Source of the DNA: Gammaproteobacteria bacterium
Lineage (GTDB): Bacteria > Pseudomonadota > Gammaproteobacteria > Chromatiales > Chromatiaceae
DNA length: 6,269 nucleotides
NCBI GenBank assembly: GCA_024277555.1
Contig: JAJRUY010000136.1
Location: forward strand, 1-6,269
Reading direction: 5' to 3'
Below are positions 1 through 4,704 of this stretch, one piece after another. Positions within the stretch are counted from its first letter, which is position 1, and each line of letters starts with the position of its first letter. The position numbers and the translations under genes were made by a program. The notes below the pieces were generated by a model. That model was not told the DNA's origin. It ran no database searches and saw only the letters and a program-made list of their open reading frames with translations.

Positions 1-441
1 GAACAGATGGCCATATATGACGCCGCCATGAAATACAAGGAAGCCGGTACGCCAGCCATTATCATTGCTGGCAGGGAATATGGCTCAGGCTCTTCCCGCG
101 ACTGGGCTGCCAAGGGCCCGAATCTGCTGGGCGTGCGCGCCGTCATCGCCGAATCCTATGAGCGCATCCACCGCACCAATCTGGTGTGCATGGGCATTCT
201 GCCCCTGCAGTTCAAAGACGGCGAGACGCCGAATACCCTGGGATTGTCTGGCAAGGAACTGTATTCCATCACCGGCCTGACCGAAGGCAACCCAAAAGAA
301 GTGGTAGTCACCGCCACGGCAGAAGGTGGTCATCAGACCATCTTCAACTCCCGGGTGCGCATCGACACTCCCAACGAGTGGGAATACTACCGCCATGGCG
401 GCATCTTGCAATATGTACTGCGGCATCTGGCCAGGAGCTGA
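1..441 (+). CDS. acnA: Aconitate hydratase A, C-terminal part (5' end outside window)
   Basis: This is the last 146 codons of aconitase, the TCA-cycle enzyme that interconverts citrate and isocitrate through cis-aconitate in the cytoplasm. The reading frame is already open at base 1, so the start lies upstream; the family is normally near 890 residues. What is visible is the C-terminal swivel domain. The block GREYGSGSSRDWAAKG carries the active-site Ser/Arg loop of aconitases. It is followed by the conserved ESYERIHRTNL and MGILPLQF segments, and the protein ends with a YYRHGGILQYVLR tail like that of E. coli AcnA. The cysteines that bind the 4Fe-4S cluster would lie upstream and are not seen. 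The whole segment is collinear with AcnA rather than AcnB, whose domain order differs. A strong terminator begins about 20 nt after the stop, so the gene ends its transcription unit here. Confidence 0.95.
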   Translation, partial: EQMAIYDAAMKYKEAGTPAIIIAGREYGSGSSRDWAAKGPNLLGVRAVIAESYERIHRTNLVCMGILPLQFKDGETPNTLGLSGKELYSITGLTEGNPKEVVVTATAEGGHQTIFNSRVRIDTPNEWEYYRHGGILQYVLRHLARS

Positions 442-461
442 CGGATCAGTCCCATGCTCCC

Positions 462-489
462 AAAACCCGGCAGTCGCCGGGTTTTTTTT
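462..489 (+). terminator. Rho-independent terminator of acnA
   Basis: A perfect 7-bp stem (ACCCGGC at 465-471 with GCCGGGT at 476-482) encloses the tetraloop AGTC. The stem can lengthen through the A run at 462-464. Eight T residues follow at 482-489. It separates acnA from the downstream cluster. Confidence 0.93.
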
Positions 490-497
490 GTTATGCT
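489..497 (+). promoter_or_regulatory. Candidate extended -10 promoter, giving a near-leaderless DUF1538 transcript
   Basis: TG at 489-490, one base, then TATGCT at 492-497 forms an extended -10 element. The hexamer matches 4 of 6 consensus bases, including the key first T, second A and last T. No good -35 is seen; that region falls inside the acnA terminator stem. Initiation about 7 nt downstream would fall at or next to the ATG at 504, which also lacks a Shine-Dalgarno sequence. This is inference from motif spacing only. Confidence 0.35.
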
Positions 498-503
498 TTT
501 CCC

Positions 504-1244
504 ATGAGGGAAGTCCATCTGCCAAAGTCTTTGAAGCCTGTACTGGACAGCCTGCGCGACCTCATGCCCATCGTGCTGGTGGTGGCTGCTTTCCAGCTTC
601 TGGTCATTCGTCAGCCCCTGCCCAATCTGCTGGATCTGCTGCTGGGCATCCTGTTCGTGGCCATCGGCCTGAGCCTGTTCATCAGGGGGCTGGAAATGGG
701 CCTGTTCCCCATCGGCCAGTCCATGGCCCAGTCCTTCGCCCGCAAGGGCAGCATTACATGGCTGCTGCTGTTCGCCTTTGCTCTTGGTTTTGGCACTACG
801 GTTGCAGAGCCCGCCCTCATCGCCATTGCCGACGAAGCAGCCAGGATTGCCGCTGCCGGCAATCTCATCCACCAGTCCACCGACGCCATGCAGGGCTACG
901 CCCTGGGACTGCGCTATACCGTTGCCCTGTCTGTGGGGGTGGCTATCGTGCTGGGCGTGATACGCATCCTCAAGGGCTGGCCCATCCACTGGCTCATTAT
1001 CTGCGGCTATATTTGCATTATCATCATCACCGAGTTTGCACCCAGAGAGATCATCGGCATTGCCTATGATTCCGGCGGCGTGACCACTTCCACCATCACC
1101 GTGCCCCTGGTGACAGCACTGGGCGTGGGCCTGGCCTCCTCCATCAAGGGACGCAACCCCATGATCGATGGCTTCGGCCTCATCGCCTTTGCCTCCCTCA
1201 CCCCCATCATGTTTGTCATGATTTATGGGATGGTGGTTCATTGA
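504..1244 (+). CDS. DUF1538 family integral membrane protein, first copy
   Basis: A 246-residue, strongly hydrophobic protein with about six or more membrane segments, assigned to DUF1538 (function unknown, transporter-like). Family hallmarks seen here are the GFGTTVAEPAL block at residues 95-105, with an acidic Glu102 inside a hydrophobic stretch, and AYDSGGVTTSTITVPLV starting at residue 187. A conserved GLASSIKGRNPMIDGFGLI loop follows near the C-terminus. The polar, Gly/Thr-rich DSGGVTT motif between membrane segments suggests a substrate or ion site, but that is inference. The ATG at 504 was chosen because the frame continues upstream only through acnA sequence and the family homology begins just after it. 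No Shine-Dalgarno precedes it, so a leaderless start or the TTG at 531 remains possible. The stop overlaps the start of the second copy by 4 nt. Together the two copies probably form a heterodimer equivalent to a duplicated single-chain protein. Confidence 0.85.
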   Translation: MREVHLPKSLKPVLDSLRDLMPIVLVVAAFQLLVIRQPLPNLLDLLLGILFVAIGLSLFIRGLEMGLFPIGQSMAQSFARKGSITWLLLFAFALGFGTTVAEPALIAIADEAARIAAAGNLIHQSTDAMQGYALGLRYTVALSVGVAIVLGVIRILKGWPIHWLIICGYICIIIITEFAPREIIGIAYDSGGVTTSTITVPLVTALGVGLASSIKGRNPMIDGFGLIAFASLTPIMFVMIYGMVVH

Positions 1245-2020
1245 ACATTCTGCAGGGACTATTGCATACCGGGCTGAACACCATTCTGGATGTGCTGCCC
1301 ATCGTGATGATCATTTTTGGCTTCCAGTTCCTGTACCTGAAGCGCCCGCTGCCAAACCCGAAAAAAGTTCTGCTGGGCTTCGCCTATGTGCTGGTGGGAC
1401 TGGCGTTTTTCCTTGAAGGACTGGAACTGGCGCTTTTCCCCCTGGGCAAAACCATGGCCGCCCAACTGACCGACCCCGGCTTTCTTGGCATTGCCAATGC
1501 GGATGATATCCACTGGTCTGATTATTACTGGGTGTATGCCTTTGCCTTTGCAATCGGCTTCGCCACCACGGTTGCAGAACCGGCACTGCTGGCAGTCGCC
1601 ATCAAGGCCAATGAGGTATCCGGCGGAACCATCAGTGTCTGGGGGTTGCGCACCGCCGTGGCTCTGGGCGTGGCCCTGGGACTGGTACTCGGCACATGGC
1701 GCATCGTGACCGGCTATCCCCTGCACTGGTTTATTATCAGCGGCTACGCCATCGTGGTGATTCAAACCATTTTCGCACCACGCATGATTATCGCCCTGGC
1801 CTACGACTCCGGTGGCGTTACCACATCCACAGTAACCGTACCTCTGGTTGCCGCTCTCGGCCTGGGGCTGGCAAGCACCATTCCCGGTCGCAGCCCTCTC
1901 ATTGATGGCTTCGGTCTTATTGCCTTTGCCAGCCTGTTTCCCATGTTGACCGTCATGGCTCATGCACAAATCGCCCACTGGCGATCAGGAAAAAAACCTT
2001 CACTCTCTCTGGAGAACTGA
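1241..2020 (+). CDS. DUF1538 family integral membrane protein, second copy
   Basis: A 259-residue membrane protein, paralogous to the gene just upstream. The same blocks recur in order: LPIVMIIFGFQFLYLKRPLPN near the N-terminus (residues 18-38), TTVAEPALLAVA from residue 109 (Glu113), and AYDSGGVTTSTVTVPLV from residue 187. A GLASTIPGRSPLIDGFGLI segment follows. It differs from the first copy in the loop after the second conserved membrane segment (around residues 75-95, containing NADDIHWSDYYW) and in a charged C-terminal tail (RSGKKPSLSLEN). The start is a TTG at 1241 that shares the bases TTGA with the stop of the first copy, with a weak GGTGG a few bases upstream. This is a classic arrangement for translational coupling, which would keep the two subunits near 1:1. 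Its stop lies 1 nt before the PII-like start codon. The transported substrate is not evident. Confidence 0.85.
   Translation: MNILQGLLHTGLNTILDVLPIVMIIFGFQFLYLKRPLPNPKKVLLGFAYVLVGLAFFLEGLELALFPLGKTMAAQLTDPGFLGIANADDIHWSDYYWVYAFAFAIGFATTVAEPALLAVAIKANEVSGGTISVWGLRTAVALGVALGLVLGTWRIVTGYPLHWFIISGYAIVVIQTIFAPRMIIALAYDSGGVTTSTVTVPLVAALGLGLASTIPGRSPLIDGFGLIAFASLFPMLTVMAHAQIAHWRSGKKPSLSLEN
2011..2014 (+). promoter_or_regulatory. Ribosome binding site of the PII-like gene
   Basis: GGAG sits 7 nt before the ATG at 2022, inside the last codons of the second DUF1538 gene. It decides the start: the in-frame ATG at 1962 would add 20 residues that lie on membrane-protein coding sequence, have no comparable site, and precede the beginning of the PII fold. 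Confidence 0.8.
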
Positions 2021-2021
2021 C

Positions 2022-2372
2022 ATGCACTTCAAACTCATCATTGCCTTTGTCGAGGATTACAAAACCGAGCCGGTCATGAAGGCCGCCCGCGAAGCAGGTG
2101 CCACTGGTGCTACCATTATCAATAACGCCCGTGGTGAAGGCCTGAATACAACCAAGACATTCTTTGGGCTGTCGCTGGAAACCCAGCGCGACGTGCTTAT
2201 GTTTCTGGTTGAAGAGCACATGGCCAGGGATATTCTGGAAACCATCGCTGAAGTTGGCAAGTTTGAAGCCAAACCCGGCACTGGCATCGCTTTTCAGATC
2301 GATGTGGAAGACGCTGTGGGCATCAGCCAGCAGCTAAATGTGTTGAAAGAAAAGGTGCAGGAGGAAGTATGA
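2022..2372 (+). CDS. PII-like signalling protein (GlnB/GlnK superfamily, divergent)
   Basis: A 116-residue cytoplasmic protein with the size and layout of the trimeric PII fold. It starts with the first beta strand FKLIIAFVED. Helix one and AGATGATIINNARGEG at about 25-40 lead into the T-loop. The C-terminal half ends with KPGTGIAFQIDVEDAVGI (84-101), which aligns with the canonical B-loop segment GDGKIF...VEDAVRI. Classical signalling residues are missing. The T-loop region (about 36-55) has no tyrosine, so uridylylation at Tyr51 is not expected, and the GDGKIF lysine that contacts ATP phosphates is replaced (GTGIAF). It is therefore not GlnB or GlnK, and its effector may differ. Lying between two membrane-protein genes and a CBS-domain gene, and by analogy with GlnK-AmtB, it most likely docks on the DUF1538 complex and gates it. 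That role is inferred from family and context. Confidence 0.82.
   Translation: MHFKLIIAFVEDYKTEPVMKAAREAGATGATIINNARGEGLNTTKTFFGLSLETQRDVLMFLVEEHMARDILETIAEVGKFEAKPGTGIAFQIDVEDAVGISQQLNVLKEKVQEEV
2359..2364 (+). promoter_or_regulatory. Ribosome binding site of the CBS-domain gene
   Basis: A consensus AGGAGG lies 4 nt before the ATG at 2369, within the last codons of the PII-like gene. It is the strongest such site in the cluster and suggests the CBS protein is well translated. Confidence 0.8.
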
Positions 2373-2773
2373 CACACAAAAAACTGATTCGTGTGCGGGA
2401 AGTCATGAAGACCCACTTTGACATGGTGAGCGGCATGTCCACCGTAGCGGAAGCCTTGCAGCAAATGCAACATGTGGAAACCAAATCCCTGATCGTGGAT
2501 AAACGCCAGGAAGATGACGAGTACGGCATGGTAATGCTCTCGGACATTTCCCGCGAAGTGCTGGCGCTAGACCGCGCCCCAGATCGCGTGAACATCTATG
2601 AAATTATGAGCAAACCGGTGATTTCAGTAGATCCGGAAATGGACATTCGCTATTGCGCCCGGCTCTTCGAGCGCTTCAACATCAGTCGTGCACCAGTGGT
2701 GGAGAATCGCAGAATAATTGGAATCATCAGCCACACGGACATGGTTTTGCGGGGACTGGCGCAACAACCATAA
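2369..2773 (+). CDS. Tandem CBS-domain protein
   Basis: A 134-residue protein made almost entirely of two CBS repeats, roughly residues 7-66 and 74-131. CBS pairs typically bind adenine nucleotides (AMP, ADP, ATP, SAM) in the cleft between repeats and act as energy sensors on partner proteins. Each repeat starts with the usual motif (VREVMKTHFDMV and IYEIMSKPVISVDPE). The second ends with the ribose-binding pattern GIISHTD (118-124), matching G-h-h-S/T-x-x-D. The first has GMVMLSD (53-59): it keeps the aspartate but has Met where Ser/Thr is expected, so the two nucleotide sites are probably not equivalent. No catalytic or DNA-binding domain is attached. The gene overlaps the PII-like gene by 4 nt (ATGA) and closes the cluster. 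It is probably a second regulatory input, alongside the PII-like protein, for the DUF1538 membrane pair. Confidence 0.88.
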   Translation: MTHKKLIRVREVMKTHFDMVSGMSTVAEALQQMQHVETKSLIVDKRQEDDEYGMVMLSDISREVLALDRAPDRVNIYEIMSKPVISVDPEMDIRYCARLFERFNISRAPVVENRRIIGIISHTDMVLRGLAQQP

Positions 2774-2792
2774 AAATTATATCTCCCACCTA

Positions 2793-2828
2793 TTGACCTG
2801 TAGAGCCTGCCCGATTAACATACGCGCC
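2793..2828 (+). promoter_or_regulatory. Sigma-70 promoter of tRNA-Asn with GC-rich discriminator
   Basis: TTGACC at 2793-2798 (5 of 6 to -35), a 17-nt spacer, and TAACAT at 2816-2821 (4 of 6 to -10). A CGCGCC discriminator (2823-2828) follows, the kind seen at stringently controlled stable-RNA promoters. The tRNA begins shortly after, at 2837. Confidence 0.65.
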
Positions 2829-2836
2829 TCGACTAT

Positions 2837-2912
2837 TCCGCCATAGCTCAGTTGGTAGAGCAACGGACTGTTAATCCGTTTGTCGCTGGTTCGAGCCCAG
2901 CTGGCGGAGCCA
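2837..2912 (+). tRNA. tRNA-Asn (anticodon GUU)
   Basis: A full 76-nt cloverleaf including an encoded CCA end (2910-2912). The acceptor stem TCCGCCA (2837-2843) pairs perfectly with TGGCGGA (2902-2908), with G as discriminator base. The D stem is GCTC/GAGC, the anticodon stem ACGGA/TCCGT, and the loop CTGTTAA places GTT at 2870-2872. The T stem is GCTGG/CCAGC with loop TTCGAGC. It has its own promoter and terminator and is independent of the flanking genes. Its position between housekeeping and accessory-looking DNA makes it a possible integration site, though no duplicated 3' end is seen inside this window. Confidence 0.98.
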
Positions 2913-2918
2913 TTTTTG

Positions 2919-2953
2919 AAAAGGCTCGCATCCCCCATGATGCGGGCTTTTTT
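2919..2953 (+). terminator. Rho-independent terminator after tRNA-Asn
   Basis: A 9-bp stem, GCTCGCATC at 2924-2932 with GATGCGGGC at 2939-2947 (one G-U pair), has the loop CCCCAT and is followed by six T residues at 2948-2953. An A run on the 5' side may pair with the T tract. Confidence 0.92.
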
Positions 2954-3204
2954 GCTGTTTGAGGCCAGGAAAACGAACATCCAGGTGGCAGAAAGGATGT
3001 CAAGTCTTACAATTATCCCTGATCCAGACCCGGCCCCAACAGTTCAAGCTGAACGGCGCCGACAAGCTGTATTTATACACTGCCCTGGAAATACCGGAAA
3101 GCCGGGTAGAGAAGGTGCGAGAGCCACTTCAGATGCTGCATTGAAAATCTCTTCTGTAAGCTGTTGTAGTATGCTTGCATGATCTATCTTCCGGGTCTTG
3201 GTTC
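2954..3204 (+). other. Intergenic stretch with possible frameshifted gene remnant
   Basis: No convincing intact gene is present. An ATG at 2997 has AGGTGG 8 nt upstream and opens a 61-codon frame ending at 3182; its predicted product is unlike any family I recognise. An overlapping frame running to the TGA at 3142-3144 has more gene-like codon choice in its last 33 codons (about 3045-3141, product including KLNGADKLYLYTALEIPESR). The beginning of one frame and the end of the other could be one broken gene. A weak -35-like TTGAAA at 3141-3146, with poor -10 candidates around 3165-3175, is the only promoter hint for the radical SAM gene. Confidence 0.3.
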
Positions 3205-4704
3205 ATGGCAACAAACAGGGAACGCCTTCGCTTCATCGTCCAGCGGCTCAAAGATGGCGACTACAGAAAACTTTTCCAGCTGGCAAAGTACAAGCTGGGA
3301 ATGTCCGACGAAAAACAATCGACAGACTTTACCGAACCTGCCTCACACTTTCACACACAAAAGCAGGAAGCCATCAGCAGTTTTCTGGACTTTCTCGAAG
3401 GCGGTGAGCAACCCCAATGGCCCCTGGAAGTGTTCATCGAGGTAAGCAACCTGTGCGACCTGCAGTGCGCCATGTGTCATACCTTTTCTGCACTGAACCC
3501 CAAACGCTTCACCCTGATCTCCCATCGTCACCGGGGATTCTTCAACACGGATCTCATCGAGGAAAGAATGGACAAGGTGTTGGAACATGCACTGGTGCTA
3601 CATGCTTTCGGATATGGCGAGCCCACCTTGCACCCCGAATTCGCCCGGCTGCTGGACATACTGGACAAGTACGAAGTCATGGTGGATTTCTTCACTCACG
3701 GTATGCACCTGAACGAAAGCCTGTGCAAAGACCTGGTCAGCAAGCGCATCAGCAAGATCACCGTGAGCTTTTCAGGCAGTGACAAGGAAGATTACGAGAA
3801 CATTTACATCGGTGGAGAATTCGACAAGGTCATGAACGGCATCCGCCAACTGCAAGCGGAAAAGCAGCGCCAGGCCACGGAGTTCCCTCTCATCGTCATC
3901 AACAGCCTGGCTTTCAGGCATCATGTGGAAAAGCTGCCGGACTTCGTGCGCTTGATGGGCGAGGCCGGCGCCAATGTGATTCATCTCAAACCCTTCAAGA
4001 CCTATGACATCATCCAGGAACTGCACGGCCATGCCTCGGTACACCACGCGGAACAGGAAGGAAAGATTCTGGAGGAAGCTCACCGGATTGCTACAGAATA
4101 CGGCATCCGTCTGGAAAGCGCTGACTACGAATCCGACAGGGATGATGAAACCGTGCTGCAATCCCGCCACATGGGCACCCGCGCCCTTTCCACCCAGGTT
4201 GTTCCCATTGAAGAGCTGAAGCACATCGCCCGTGAAAAACGCGAAAGCGGCGGGCTGGGTGAAAAGGCCGCTGGCAAGATCGGGATCCAGGTGCCACAGC
4301 CAGACGAAGTGGAATACCATCATCTCGACCGAATGGTTTGCATGGAACCCTTCAAGACCCTGTACTTCGGCTATGAAGGCGCAGCCTATCCCTGCTGTTA
4401 CAAACACATCATGTGGGGTGATATCGAAAAGCAGCAGGCCCATGAGATATGGCAGTCCGATCTGATGCAATCCCTGCGCAGTCATGTCGCCCAGCAGGAG
4501 TACCCCGTGGATCTATGTCACGGCTGCATAAAGACCGACCTCTATCCCAAAGGCAATGCCGCGAGAATGTACGGCATTCAATATGCGCGCTGGTACCAGG
4601 GCAGATTTGGCAACGAGTTTGCCCCGGAATTGCTGGAAAAGGTCAGGCTGTTGCCCGACAGCAGGGAGGTCTTCCAGACCCTCAGGGATTCTGGTTCGGG
4701 GTGA
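3205..4704 (+). CDS. Radical SAM protein with SPASM/Twitch-like C-terminal cysteine region
   Basis: A 499-residue enzyme. After a charged N-terminal region, the radical SAM core begins at about residue 72. CDLQCAMC supplies the CxxxCxxC ligands (Cys84, Cys88, Cys91) for the 4Fe-4S cluster that cleaves S-adenosylmethionine. GYGEP at 136-140 matches the conserved SAM-binding GGE-type motif. The C-terminal part has Cys379 (MVCMEPF), Cys397-Cys398 (YPCCY) and Cys438/Cys441 (CHGC). This spacing resembles SPASM or Twitch domains but has fewer cysteines than a full seven-cysteine SPASM, so it probably holds one auxiliary cluster. An unusual long insert rich in charged residues lies between the core and that region. 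Relatives modify peptides, sugars or cofactors; the substrate here is unknown, and no precursor peptide gene is obvious. The ATG at 3205 is preferred over the in-frame TTG at 3175, but neither has a good Shine-Dalgarno; an ATG at 3301 is less likely. The end overlaps the converging sulfotransferase gene by 23 bp. Confidence 0.85.
   Translation: MATNRERLRFIVQRLKDGDYRKLFQLAKYKLGMSDEKQSTDFTEPASHFHTQKQEAISSFLDFLEGGEQPQWPLEVFIEVSNLCDLQCAMCHTFSALNPKRFTLISHRHRGFFNTDLIEERMDKVLEHALVLHAFGYGEPTLHPEFARLLDILDKYEVMVDFFTHGMHLNESLCKDLVSKRISKITVSFSGSDKEDYENIYIGGEFDKVMNGIRQLQAEKQRQATEFPLIVINSLAFRHHVEKLPDFVRLMGEAGANVIHLKPFKTYDIIQELHGHASVHHAEQEGKILEEAHRIATEYGIRLESADYESDRDDETVLQSRHMGTRALSTQVVPIEELKHIAREKRESGGLGEKAAGKIGIQVPQPDEVEYHHLDRMVCMEPFKTLYFGYEGAAYPCCYKHIMWGDIEKQQAHEIWQSDLMQSLRSHVAQQEYPVDLCHGCIKTDLYPKGNAARMYGIQYARWYQGRFGNEFAPELLEKVRLLPDSREVFQTLRDSGSG

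Noticed and set aside
186..503. In-frame upstream extension of the first DUF1538 gene into acnA
   Set aside because: The added sequence is the out-of-frame reading of aconitase and the terminator, with no membrane-like or family sequence; the ATG at 504 fits the family start.
387..1978. Long antisense open frames opposite the DUF1538 genes
   Set aside because: They are His/Gln/Gly-rich mirror readings of GC-biased membrane-protein codons, with no recognisable domains.
3092..3108. Small hairpin TACCGG/CCGGGTA between the tRNA and the radical SAM gene
   Set aside because: Only about six pairs with a bulge and no T run; too weak to call a terminator or regulatory element.
3772..4485. 237-codon antisense frame opposite the radical SAM gene
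   Set aside because: It lies wholly within a well-supported enzyme gene and its product has no recognisable motifs.
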